NCBI RefSeq assembly: GCF_018531195.1
Contig: NZ_JAHDYS010000010.1
Span: forward strand, 123,396-187,395
From: Pelotalea chapellei
Lineage (GTDB): Bacteria; Desulfobacterota; Desulfuromonadia; Geobacterales; Pseudopelobacteraceae
DNA length: 64,000 nucleotides
Direction: 5' to 3'
The notes below the pieces were generated by a model. It saw only the letters and a program-made list of their open reading frames with translations, was not told the DNA's origin and made no database searches. Below are positions 1 to 8,652 of the stretch, one piece after another (the stretch's first letter is position 1; each line of letters starts with the position of its first letter). Both the position numbers and the translations under genes were made by a program.

Positions 1-3000
1 CGATCAATGAAGCAAGCCTCGTAGTGCCTGCTGTCGGTGCTCTACGGAACGAGAATTCCGTGGGCGCCCACCTGGGCCACTCGATCAATCCGAACATAGG
101 CAATAAGTGCGATGTCTGTCACTACAACTATTCCCAGGAAATGCCGAGCTACAAGATGGAAATCGGCTTCAACGCCTTTGGCGGCAGAGTCAGCCGGGGC
201 ACATTCTACGGATATTCAACGCTTGCAGCCAATTATCCGCCGAACAACACCAATCTGGTATATTTCTCAACCCGCTCAAGCACCACCGTGCGGCGGACCC
301 TCAACAAGGATCTGGTCAATACCTGTGCAAACCTGTACTGCCACGGTGGCGGCACCGGTACCCTGGCCGTGCTGGGTGGCGGCACCAATATCAAGCCCAA
401 CTGGGAAGCAGGCTCTACCCAGGCTGAGTGCGGTTCCTGCCACGGCGTGAACGGCACCACATACCGGGCCCGGAAGTCACACGGCGCCCATGTCGGCACC
501 GGCTTCGGCGAGCCGAATTTGGCCTGCGCCAATTGCCACGGCATCAAGACAAACAACTACCATGTCAACGGTAAGGTGGAGTGGGAGTTCTATACCACCG
601 CCAAGCGTCTCAACCAGACCGCCGGTTACAGCGGAACCGGTTACAAGCCGGCTGGTGCCTCGTCATTCACGAACAGCGGCGATACCGGTAAACTGGCCCC
701 CAGCACCGCCTACGGCACCTGCCAGGTTTACTGCCACAGCGATATTTATGACAAAACATTTAAAGTACCAACCTGGGGCGGGGCTGCCATGACCTGCGAC
801 AGTTGCCACAGGAACCAGACTTCTGCCGGACGCTTCACCGGCAACCACCAGAAACATGCTGCCAGTTCCGATAACGGAGGATTCGGCATCGAGTGCACGA
901 TCTGCCACTACGGCTCGGGCTCAGGCAATCCGCTACATGTCAATGGCACGGTCGATATCATCTTCAATCCCGGAATAGTCGGTGCGTCGGGAGTGTATGT
1001 GCCGGGAGCAACCGAGGGCACCGGTACCTGTAAAAACATCCTTTGCCACGTCTCCGACGTTTCATCAGGACCAACCTGGGGCACAACCGATGGCAACTAT
1101 ACTAACGGAACCTACAAACCGACCTGTATCGGCTGCCACAGCGGCGAACTCAACACCCGTGAAGCCATTATCCCGCAGTTTGCCGGGGAATCGCACCATG
1201 TTCAGGGTGTAACCATCAGTAACAGCTACTGCTACCCGTGCCATATGGAGGCCAACGCTGATGGTACAACAAACGCTACCTATCATGACCGGACTGCCAA
1301 CAAAACGGTTGATCTGGTTATCTGGGGTGCCGGTGCCCGCGGTGCTGTATTCACCAAATACACGGCCAACGGCAGTGCTAGCCGCAAGCGGACTGAATAC
1401 GCCAAGATCAACAATGTCTGCATCGGGTGCCATAGAACCCGCAATGACGCAACCACGCCTTTCAGCACTATCGGCGACAACAGTACTCCCAAGAAGTATG
1501 CCTGGGATGCCGCCAGTATCTATAATCGTTACAGTTCAGGTACCACCCTTGGTACTGACACCACTCCCTGGGGCAAGGTCACCGGTAACAACACCGTCGG
1601 AAAATCTATGGACAAGGCTTACTCGGCCCATGGCAAGGCAACTATCAATGAGCGCGGCTGGACCATGACCGCCGACACCTTCAGTAGCAACGTTGCCACG
1701 AGCAATGTGCTCTGCTTCGATTGCCACAACTCCCACGGTACCGACGCCAGCGGCATCATGAGCAGCTACTCCAGCGCAACCGGCCGCTACAAAGGTGGTA
1801 TCCTCAAGTCCACCACCGCAGGACTCGGCGGCTACAGCGCCGACTATGTACCGGTTGAAGGGGGCAGCTCGGCAGCCCCTGACAACAATGCCTACAACCC
1901 TGGTGCGGCGCTCTGCTTCAACTGCCACAACAACAAAACTGCTAATACAGACATACCATGGGGCTATAACAGTACTTTCGGGTTTAGTCAGGCCATCTAC
2001 GGCTACAACGACAAGCCTTTCTTCGGCAACTATTCGACGTTTGCCTCGACTGTCACCAGTCAGTACAAGAAGAACAACCCTGACAACAAAGGTGGGCATT
2101 TCGGTCCTTCGTCTCCCTTGACCACCGCGGTTTCCAGCCGTAACTTCGCAAACGGTCAGCATGACAAGCCATACAGTGTAGGCACTTCTTCACCCATCAA
2201 CGGCCTCTGTACTCCCTGCCACGATCCGCATGGCGTCAGCAGGAACACCACCTATGTGAGCACCAGAGCCTTCGGAGTACCGCTGCTCAAGGGCACATGG
2301 GTCACCTCGCCCTACAAGCAGGATGTGGCCCCGGCCAACACCAACGAAGCCCGCGGCGGCGGTAGACGAAAAGGAGCCATCAGCGTAGGAAGTACACCCA
2401 AGTACAACATCGATCAGAACACCATGGGGACGGCTGCCGGCAGCACTGCCTGGACCTTCCCCGGCACGCCAACTACCCAGCAGAGCACTACCGATACCCA
2501 GTTCGCCGGCCTCTGCACCGGTTGCCACGCCAAGGCGGCGATCAACAGCGCGGCGAATGCTACGGCCGCCAACTGGAAGACCGTCGGCAGGATTCATAAC
2601 ACAGTCAAGGGGTGGGCCACCGCCACGGGCGGCAATGCCAACAACAGCAAGCACGCCTTCACCTGTTCCAAGTGTCATGCACCGCACAACTCGCGACTGC
2701 CGCGCCTCTCGGTCACCAATTGCCTGGATGCCAAGCACCGCGGTCGGGTCGCCTCGGGTGGCAATACCGCCAACAACGGCACCAATGCCGCCGCCGGCAA
2801 TACCCAGAGCAACGGTTCCTCGGGTGCTGGTGCCGGTCGCTTCCCCATGGGTGGCGGTGGTACCGGTTCGCAACCACTCGGTACCGCTGGCCAGTGGTTC
2901 TTCGGCAAAGAGGTGGAAAGCACCACCATCGGCAGCACGACCCAGACCCTCTGCCACCAGTCGACAACCGCAGGTGGTGCAACCTACAACACCTATACGT

Positions 3001-3032
3001 CACAGAAGTGGAACAAGAAGACCCAGTGGTAA
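1..3032 (+). CDS. Giant multiheme c-type cytochrome, C-terminal part (5' end outside window)
   Basis: The reading frame is open from base 3, and the codons before the GTG at 24 (I-N-E-A-S-L-V) align with the I-D-E-A-G-V-V of the complete paralogue at 16036-24480. The gene therefore starts outside the window and GTG24 is not its start. The visible part holds 16 heme motifs: 13 CxxCH, one CxxxCH (CQVYCH) and two CxxxxCH (CANLYCH, CKNILCH). Their order and spacing match motifs 19-34 of the paralogue, and both proteins end in WNKKTQW. It is presumably an exported, surface or outer-membrane electron-transfer protein of the Geobacter CxxxxCH/CxxCH family (family knowledge plus inference). A 20-codon peptide gene begins 51 bp downstream. 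High confidence for a multiheme cytochrome, low for a specific role. Confidence 0.93.
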   Translation, partial: INEASLVVPAVGALRNENSVGAHLGHSINPNIGNKCDVCHYNYSQEMPSYKMEIGFNAFGGRVSRGTFYGYSTLAANYPPNNTNLVYFSTRSSTTVRRTLNKDLVNTCANLYCHGGGTGTLAVLGGGTNIKPNWEAGSTQAECGSCHGVNGTTYRARKSHGAHVGTGFGEPNLACANCHGIKTNNYHVNGKVEWEFYTTAKRLNQTAGYSGTGYKPAGASSFTNSGDTGKLAPSTAYGTCQVYCHSDIYDKTFKVPTWGGAAMTCDSCHRNQTSAGRFTGNHQKHAASSDNGGFGIECTICHYGSGSGNPLHVNGTVDIIFNPGIVGASGVYVPGATEGTGTCKNILCHVSDVSSGPTWGTTDGNYTNGTYKPTCIGCHSGELNTREAIIPQFAGESHHVQGVTISNSYCYPCHMEANADGTTNATYHDRTANKTVDLVIWGAGARGAVFTKYTANGSASRKRTEYAKINNVCIGCHRTRNDATTPFSTIGDNSTPKKYAWDAASIYNRYSSGTTLGTDTTPWGKVTGNNTVGKSMDKAYSAHGKATINERGWTMTADTFSSNVATSNVLCFDCHNSHGTDASGIMSSYSSATGRYKGGILKSTTAGLGGYSADYVPVEGGSSAAPDNNAYNPGAALCFNCHNNKTANTDIPWGYNSTFGFSQAIYGYNDKPFFGNYSTFASTVTSQYKKNNPDNKGGHFGPSSPLTTAVSSRNFANGQHDKPYSVGTSSPINGLCTPCHDPHGVSRNTTYVSTRAFGVPLLKGTWVTSPYKQDVAPANTNEARGGGRRKGAISVGSTPKYNIDQNTMGTAAGSTAWTFPGTPTTQQSTTDTQFAGLCTGCHAKAAINSAANATAANWKTVGRIHNTVKGWATATGGNANNSKHAFTCSKCHAPHNSRLPRLSVTNCLDAKHRGRVASGGNTANNGTNAAAGNTQSNGSSGAGAGRFPMGGGGTGSQPLGTAGQWFFGKEVESTTIGSTTQTLCHQSTTAGGATYNTYTSQKWNKKTQW

Positions 3033-3082
3033 GAGTATTGTCCTGGAGGCGGAATCGCACTCCAGGGAAAGGAGATTAACGC

Positions 3083-3145
3083 ATGAAAAAGCGAAGTTAT
3101 AGCAAGCCACGGATCGTTGGTTCGGCAGATGTTCATCCCTGCTGA
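3083..3145 (+). CDS. 20-residue Cys-terminated peptide, copy 1 (candidate modified-peptide precursor)
   Basis: This short frame encodes MKKRSYSKPRIVGSADVHPC and stops at TGA. A strong ribosome binding site (AAAGGAG) lies just upstream. A near-identical gene sits at the same place behind the second giant cytochrome (24532-24594). The two peptides share MKKx[ST]Yx[KR]PR[IV]V[GA]SA[DE]V[HY]PC, so every difference is conservative apart from variable positions 4 and 7. The Y-x-x-P-x-[IV] element resembles leader motifs bound by PqqD-like recognition domains in lasso-peptide systems (family knowledge), and the sole Cys is the last residue. Function is unknown. I infer a ribosomal peptide substrate for the radical SAM system at 33876-36070. 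A 7-bp inverted repeat (CCTGGAG/CTCCAGG, 3042-3067) separates it from the cytochrome gene. Confidence 0.7.
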   Translation: MKKRSYSKPRIVGSADVHPC

Positions 3146-3159
3146 TTCTTGACACGACA

Positions 3160-3207
3160 CAAACAACAAAGGTGAGGCCGGATTGCGGGCCTCACCTTTG
3201 TTGTTTG
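3160..3207 (+). terminator. 20-bp perfect hairpin after peptide gene, copy 1
   Basis: The arms 3160-3179 and 3188-3207 are perfectly complementary over 20 bp around an 8-nt loop. The sequence is related to the hairpin behind the second peptide gene (shared AGGTGAGGCC, and an A-rich outer 5' arm with a T-rich outer 3' arm). There is no clean T-run after the stem, so it may act as a 3' stabilising or processing element as well as, or instead of, an intrinsic terminator. Confidence 0.65.
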
Positions 3208-3266
3208 TGGGTATGAAGAACAATGAATGTCGTGCGGTTCACTTGAAATTTAACGGGAGTAGCTGA

Positions 3267-4760
3267 CTACCCCCTTACTGTATTACCCTTGGTCCGTTTT
3301 GGTGGATATGCACTGAACATGCTGACGACAGTCGGATTCTTGCGCATTACAGCTGATAATTCCTTGAGTCCCTCACGGTCGCAAAAACTCAGGGCCGCAT
3401 AAATGGCGCGGGCCGTCTCGTCGTTAACAACCTCCGCATACCTGTTTCTCTCCAGACCTTCGATGGCTTTGGCAAGGGAGGCCATTGCAGCCTTCTTATC
3501 CCCGAGAGTCAGGTACGTCTCGGTAATCAGAAAGCCAGTCGGGAAAGAGCCGTTGACGGCTTCATCCTTTTCGTACACGGCAATGGCCTCTCTCACCCGT
3601 CCCATCTGGCGCAGGCAGTGGCCGTACTGGAACAGTCCGTTGGCCATGCCGGGATTGGCGGCGATGCCGGCGAGGTAAAACTTTTCTGCAATGGCGTAAC
3701 TCCCCCCGCTGTAATGGTAGGTTCCGATGTAGGGCAGAAGAGTGCAGTAACGCCTGTCCGCGATGCAACTTTCCTGAGCGGCCCGGAAGGCGTTATCCGT
3801 TTCATTCCTAAGTGTGTGTGCAAGAGCCTTGTAGGCCTTGAGCGAGGCGGCCGGATATCTGACTGTCCAGGTTTCCAGGAGCGCAAGCATCGCCGCCGTG
3901 TCCGTGCCGCGATAATCGTTGTCTATTTGCTGGAGCAGAGTGAGCAGTTCAGAGGATTGCTCATCGATCAGTCCCGGCCTTTCAAGGATCATCCCGATCG
4001 TGTCACCAACCCAGCGCAGGTGAGGCGGCAGATAGTCGCCATTGACGGAGTAGGAGACAACGGCGTCACGTATCCGGTACTTTTTGGCATACAAGGCCGT
4101 GAACAACTCGTGGAGCGACGGCAGGTAGCTCTTCTCGTGCACGGTTGAGTAGGGGGGAAAGAAGTCAGCGTCAATGCTTAACAGCAGCGGAGAGCTGATC
4201 TCGGGAAGTGATCTGATATCACAGATCGTCAGAGGAACGCCATGGAAGGTGCCGTGGAACTGCCGGTCACTCCGTGAAAAGGACTTTATCTCTTCCTGAT
4301 TGAAGCCATATTCATCCAGAAACCGGTGCATTTTGGAATCAGGATTTTCCATTGACAGCACCTCAAAGGGAATAACCCAGTAAACCTCGCGAAACATGCC
4401 TAGACGCCCGCCCGCATAGATCCAGTTGCCGATATGGTAGAGGCCGTTGTCCCCCAGGCCACCCGCCCCCCTGAGACGCTGCCAATCTTGGTTCACGTAG
4501 ATATCGCGCAATGCGTCCACTTTTTTTTCATGTATCCAGCGCATGTCGTCGTGGGTGTCGATATTGATAAGCACGGCATCGCGTATCCCTTTTTCCGCCC
4601 AGTGGATCAGGGCCTCACAATGATCTTCCACCATGAGGGGGGATTTGATTGGATCTTTGCCGAGGATTGGCAGGGACGAGCGGCATCCAGGAAGTTGGGT
4701 CAGGGCGAGCAGTTGCAGGGAAATGAGGATAAATTCGCGGCGGGATAATGGCAGGTTCAT
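3267..4760 (-). CDS. Tat-exported lipoprotein, UPF0489-like domain plus TPR-like C-terminus
   Basis: This is a 497-residue protein. The N-terminus has a twin-arginine signal (SRREFIL, residues 6-12) followed by a hydrophobic stretch and a lipobox ending at Cys26 (LPGC), so it is predicted to be exported folded and lipid-anchored. The segment around residues 63-75 (VLINIDTHDDM) resembles the UPF0489 family, whose biochemical role I do not know. The C-terminal third has helical TPR-like repeats. It runs convergently to the left cytochrome/peptide unit and divergently from the glycan block at 4967, from which a 206-bp intergenic region separates it. Function unknown. Confidence 0.75.
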   Translation of the reverse strand: MNLPLSRREFILISLQLLALTQLPGCRSSLPILGKDPIKSPLMVEDHCEALIHWAEKGIRDAVLINIDTHDDMRWIHEKKVDALRDIYVNQDWQRLRGAGGLGDNGLYHIGNWIYAGGRLGMFREVYWVIPFEVLSMENPDSKMHRFLDEYGFNQEEIKSFSRSDRQFHGTFHGVPLTICDIRSLPEISSPLLLSIDADFFPPYSTVHEKSYLPSLHELFTALYAKKYRIRDAVVSYSVNGDYLPPHLRWVGDTIGMILERPGLIDEQSSELLTLLQQIDNDYRGTDTAAMLALLETWTVRYPAASLKAYKALAHTLRNETDNAFRAAQESCIADRRYCTLLPYIGTYHYSGGSYAIAEKFYLAGIAANPGMANGLFQYGHCLRQMGRVREAIAVYEKDEAVNGSFPTGFLITETYLTLGDKKAAMASLAKAIEGLERNRYAEVVNDETARAIYAALSFCDREGLKELSAVMRKNPTVVSMFSAYPPKRTKGNTVRG

Positions 4761-4966
4761 GGTGTTTTGGTACCTTCTTAACGGTTATGTCATTTCCTTT
4801 AGACCTGATATCAGGGACCCAGCGGATAGCACTTGCCGCCAGCCTCGGTTAGATGATACTTTTCATTAATATTACAGTAATTCATTCGGCCACGACCATT
4901 TTTTTATGAACCATACGTGAAGAATATTTTTTGAAGGCGCTGAACATCTTCAGTGAATACCGATCT

Positions 4967-6583
4967 ATGAACCCGATTCTGTTGAACATTTTCAAACGGC
5001 GCATTTGCCTGAGTGCCCTGCTGGTGCTTTTCTTTGTCCAGTCATTCACCAGTCTTGTTGGCAAGTCGGCCACCTATGATGAAATACTCTACTTCGGCAT
5101 AGGTAAATATCTGCTGCTCAATCAGAAATGGGACGTGATGGGTTCCATTGTCCATCCGCCGCTGACCTATTACCTCAACAGCCTTCCGCTTCTGTTCGTT
5201 GATGAAGATCCCCGGTTGTGGGAGTACGACAAAAATACCAAGCGAGACCTGATATTCCTCGGTGCTTCCGATGTACTCCGGGGGCAGGGTATCCTCATGT
5301 CCCCGGAGAACCGCGACGATCGGATCCTGATTCTGTCGCGCCTGATGACGCTGCTGGTTGGCGTCCTGCTGGGCTTCTACGTGTACCGCTTTGCCAGGGA
5401 TTTGTACGGTGAGTGGGGCGGTATGCTGTCGCTGTTCCTCTTTACTTTTTGTCCAAACATGCTCGCACTGTCCGGCAATGCCGTGCCGGACATCCCCCTG
5501 ACCGCCTTCAGCTTTATCTTCATCTACTACCTGCGGAAATGCCTGCGGGACAGCACATACCGCAACATCCTCCTTGCCGGAACGTATCTCGGCTTGGCCT
5601 TGCTGACCAAATTCCCTGCTCTGCTGCTCCTGCCGGTCGGCGGCCTGCTCTGCCTTGCTGTTGCCTGGACCGAGCGGCGGCCCTTTGTGAAGCCGGCCCT
5701 GATCATCTGTGCGGTGGCATTCCTGCTGCTCTTTGCAGGTTACGGTTTTCAGATCACTCCCTTTCTGCAGGGGCTGGAGTACCGCAACGCCCAGATCGGC
5801 AGGGGGCATCTGTCGTTTCTGGCGGGTGAGTATTCGGTTCATGGCTGGTGGTACTACTACCCGGTCGCTTTTTTGCTGAAAACGCCGCTGGCCTTTATCG
5901 TGCTGTTGTGCACCGCCCTGGTGATGCTGGCCCGGGCACGGGGAGCTGCACTGCGCGATTCCCTGTTTCTGATCGTGCCGGCAGCGGCAGTGCTCCTGGT
6001 GTTCTGTGTCTCTTCCTATTCAGTGGCGCTCAGATATATCCTGCCGGTGTACCCGTTCCTGTTTGTCCTGGCAGGAAGCCTGGTCGTTTACGGAAAAAAG
6101 TTCAAGGTGCTGATCGTGCTGATGGCGTTATGGTACATTAGTGCCTCGCTGCAGATTGCGCCCCATTACCTGGCCTATTTCAATGAGCTTGCCGGTGGGC
6201 CGGACAAGGGATACCGCTACCTGGTGGACGGCAACCTGGACTGGGGACAGGACCTGAAGGGCCTGAAGAAGTTCATGGACAACAACGGGATCAAGCGGAT
6301 CAGCCTGAGCTACTTTGGCGCCGATGCGCCCAGTCGCCACGGCATCGACTACGACTGGCTCCCCAGCTATCATCTGGAGGATCTGCATCCGGAACGTTCG
6401 GCACCCGCTCCCGAGGATCAACCGATTGCAGTCAGTGCCACAAATCTGCAGGGAACCTATCTTCAGCCAAACGATCAGTACGCCTGGCTGAGGGACATAC
6501 AGCCGGTTGCCAAGATCGGCTACAGCATCTTTATCTATGACCTTTCCGGCACGAAGAGCTACAAGGCCAATTCCAAATATTGA
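4967..6583 (+). CDS. PMT/ArnT-family membrane glycosyltransferase
   Basis: This is a multi-spanning membrane protein with the acidic periplasmic-loop pattern of C-type glycosyltransferases (ATYDE near the N-terminus, then HPPLTYYL). Roughly ten hydrophobic segments follow and a soluble tail after about residue 430. Family members move a sugar from a polyprenyl-phosphate donor to protein or lipid in the periplasm. The start is uncertain: ATG at 4967 (used here) or an in-frame TTG at 4931; neither has a good ribosome binding site. It is the first gene of a tightly packed forward block of glycan genes. Acceptor and donor are not deducible. Confidence 0.82.
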   Translation: MNPILLNIFKRRICLSALLVLFFVQSFTSLVGKSATYDEILYFGIGKYLLLNQKWDVMGSIVHPPLTYYLNSLPLLFVDEDPRLWEYDKNTKRDLIFLGASDVLRGQGILMSPENRDDRILILSRLMTLLVGVLLGFYVYRFARDLYGEWGGMLSLFLFTFCPNMLALSGNAVPDIPLTAFSFIFIYYLRKCLRDSTYRNILLAGTYLGLALLTKFPALLLLPVGGLLCLAVAWTERRPFVKPALIICAVAFLLLFAGYGFQITPFLQGLEYRNAQIGRGHLSFLAGEYSVHGWWYYYPVAFLLKTPLAFIVLLCTALVMLARARGAALRDSLFLIVPAAAVLLVFCVSSYSVALRYILPVYPFLFVLAGSLVVYGKKFKVLIVLMALWYISASLQIAPHYLAYFNELAGGPDKGYRYLVDGNLDWGQDLKGLKKFMDNNGIKRISLSYFGADAPSRHGIDYDWLPSYHLEDLHPERSAPAPEDQPIAVSATNLQGTYLQPNDQYAWLRDIQPVAKIGYSIFIYDLSGTKSYKANSKY

Positions 6584-6602
6584 ACGGCGTGGGTGGGGAA
6601 CG

Positions 6603-7715
6603 ATGAAGATCATCAATGTGGTGGGTGCCCGCCCCAATTTTATGAAGATGGCGCCGATCATTGCTGCCATGGCCCGTCATCCGCACCACATCCGGCCGCT
6701 GCTGCTGCATACGGGGCAACATAGCGACGAGCAGATGAGTGGGAGATTCTTTGCGCAGCTGGGTATGCCGCACCCATCCTTCAACCTGGAGGTGGGGAAC
6801 GGCACGCAGACCGAGCAGTTCGCACGAATAATGCTCGCCTTTGAAAAAGTCTGCCGAAGGGAATGCCCGGAACTGGTCCTGGTTGCGGGGGATGTGACTT
6901 CAACACTGGCGTGCGCGCTTGCTGCGCGGCAGGTTGGAATTACGGTGGGGCATGTTGAGGCAGGGCTGCGCTCTTTTGATGTGAGCATGCCGGAGGAGCT
7001 GAACCGCCGCTGTACCGATCATCTCAGTGATTTTCTCTTTACCACCGAGGCGAGTGCCGGTGAGAACCTGTTGCGCGAGGGAATCACTGCAGAAAAAATC
7101 CATTTTGTCGGTAATACGATGATCGATACGCTGCTGCGGCAGCGTCAGCAGGCAGCCGGGCTTTCCCTGATCCACGAATGGGGGCTGGCCCCGGGGGAGT
7201 ATGGACTGCTTACCCTGCATCGTCCTGCCAACGTTGATTCTCCGGAGGCCCTCGAGGCTCTGCTGGTGGTTCTGGAAAAAGTTGCTTGCCGGCTGCCGCT
7301 GCTGTTCCCGGTGCACCCGCGCACCATGAAGGCCATCAGCAGGCTGGGACTGTCCGGGCGTTTTTCTTCAAGTACCAGGCTTTCGGGCATCCGGCCTATT
7401 GCCCCGCAAGGTTACCATGAGTTCCTGCACCTGATGATGCATGCGCGGCTGGTGCTGACCGACAGCGGCGGGATACAGGAGGAAACCACGCTGCTTGGGA
7501 TTCCTTGTCTTACCCTGAGGGACAACACGGAACGACCGGTAACCTGCACCGTGGGGACCAACGTGCTTGTGGGCAGCCGCGGGGAATCCCTGCAGGAGGA
7601 AGCCGAGGCGATACTTGCCGGCAGGTGCAGCCCAAAGGGGATCCCGGAAAAATGGGATGGCAGGGCAGCCGAACGGATTGTCGATGTGCTGCTGGCGCGA
7701 CTATATCCAAGGTAG
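6603..7715 (+). CDS. wecB: UDP-N-acetylglucosamine 2-epimerase (non-hydrolysing)
   Basis: This 370-residue cytosolic enzyme is predicted to interconvert UDP-GlcNAc and UDP-ManNAc. Diagnostic segments are the N-terminal VVGARPNFMKMAPI, LHTGQHSDEQMS, GHVEAGLRSFD near residue 118, and TDSGGIQEE with NTERPVT in the C-terminal half. I chose ATG6603 because family homology begins there; a purine-rich GGGGAA lies just upstream. It begins 20 bp after the membrane glycosyltransferase and ends 25 bp before the next epimerase, so the genes are probably co-transcribed. It likely supplies ManNAc-type sugar nucleotide for the neighbouring glycan genes. Confidence 0.92.
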   Translation: MKIINVVGARPNFMKMAPIIAAMARHPHHIRPLLLHTGQHSDEQMSGRFFAQLGMPHPSFNLEVGNGTQTEQFARIMLAFEKVCRRECPELVLVAGDVTSTLACALAARQVGITVGHVEAGLRSFDVSMPEELNRRCTDHLSDFLFTTEASAGENLLREGITAEKIHFVGNTMIDTLLRQRQQAAGLSLIHEWGLAPGEYGLLTLHRPANVDSPEALEALLVVLEKVACRLPLLFPVHPRTMKAISRLGLSGRFSSSTRLSGIRPIAPQGYHEFLHLMMHARLVLTDSGGIQEETTLLGIPCLTLRDNTERPVTCTVGTNVLVGSRGESLQEEAEAILAGRCSPKGIPEKWDGRAAERIVDVLLARLYPR

Positions 7716-7740
7716 ATATAACGAGGAGACCAGTGATTCG

Positions 7741-8652
7741 ATGAAGATATTTATTACCGGCATATGCGGAGTGGTGGGCTCGGAACTGGCGCGTGAGTTG
7801 CGCAGCAGAGGGCATCAGGTGACCGGATGCGACTTGCAGCATACGCCACTGGCCGATTATTACCGCTGCGATATTGCGGACTATCGGCAGTTGCGCGAGG
7901 CGCTCGAATGGGCGAAACCGGACATTGTCTATAATGCCGCCGCCGAGTTTGGCCGCAAAAACGGCGAGGATTATTACGAGCAGCTGTTCCGCACCAACAT
8001 GATCGGCACCAAGAACCTGATCAGTCTGGCCCGGGAGTTCGGCTACCGGATAGTCCAGTTCAGCTCCAGCGAAGTTTACGGCGATTACGACGGGGTGATG
8101 ACCGAGGATGTCACCGAGCGGCTGGTGATCAAACCGCTCAATGATTATGCGGGAACCAAAATCTTCAACGAGTGGCAGATGATCAACGGACATGCCATGT
8201 ACGGTATTCCCTACGTGATCGTGCGATTGTTCAACCTCTATGGCAATGAACCATATTCCCGCTACCGGAGCGTTATCTGCCGGTTCTGCAATGATGCCCT
8301 GGCCGGGAACAGAATCATCGTTCACCAGGGGCACCAGCGCTCGTTTATCTATATCACCGATGCGGTGAATACATTGGCCAACATCGTCAATAACTTCCAG
8401 TGTGGTGCCGTGTATAACATCGGAAATACCACAGAAATGTTCCGCATCGAGGATGTGGCCCAATCGATCCTGCGCAAAGCGTGCGCTTCACCGGATTTAC
8501 TGGACGTGAGGGAAGCGGAACCCCTGACCACCCGCATCAAGATCTGCGATACCACTGCCGCTGAAAAGGCCCTGGGACATCGCATCACAGTCGGGTTCGA
8601 GGAGGGGATCGAGCGGACCCTGGCCTTTCTCCGGGCGGAACAAGGAGTGTGA
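7741..8652 (+). CDS. NAD-dependent nucleotide-sugar epimerase/dehydratase (extended SDR)
   Basis: This is a 303-residue extended short-chain dehydrogenase/reductase. The Rossmann glycine motif is at the N-terminus (ITGICGVVGSELA). A Ser-rich catalytic segment (FSSSEVYGDY) and the YxxxK pair (DYAGTK) follow. ATG7741 is the start supported by the family N-terminus; GAGGAG lies about 12 bp upstream. The stop overlaps the next start (TGATG at 8650-8654), which implies translational coupling to the radical SAM gene. The sugar nucleotide substrate cannot be read from sequence. Confidence 0.88.
   Translation: MKIFITGICGVVGSELARELRSRGHQVTGCDLQHTPLADYYRCDIADYRQLREALEWAKPDIVYNAAAEFGRKNGEDYYEQLFRTNMIGTKNLISLAREFGYRIVQFSSSEVYGDYDGVMTEDVTERLVIKPLNDYAGTKIFNEWQMINGHAMYGIPYVIVRLFNLYGNEPYSRYRSVICRFCNDALAGNRIIVHQGHQRSFIYITDAVNTLANIVNNFQCGAVYNIGNTTEMFRIEDVAQSILRKACASPDLLDVREAEPLTTRIKICDTTAAEKALGHRITVGFEEGIERTLAFLRAEQGV

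Noticed and set aside
24..26. GTG as start of the left cytochrome
   Set aside because: Codons upstream of it continue the alignment with the paralogue, so the gene is open at the window edge.
1536..2957. Long reverse frames inside the left cytochrome gene
   Set aside because: They are shadows of the GC-rich coding frame; they have no family features and lie fully within a real gene.
7510..8463. 317-codon reverse frame over the epimerase genes
   Set aside because: It overlaps two well-supported forward genes and shows no independent features.
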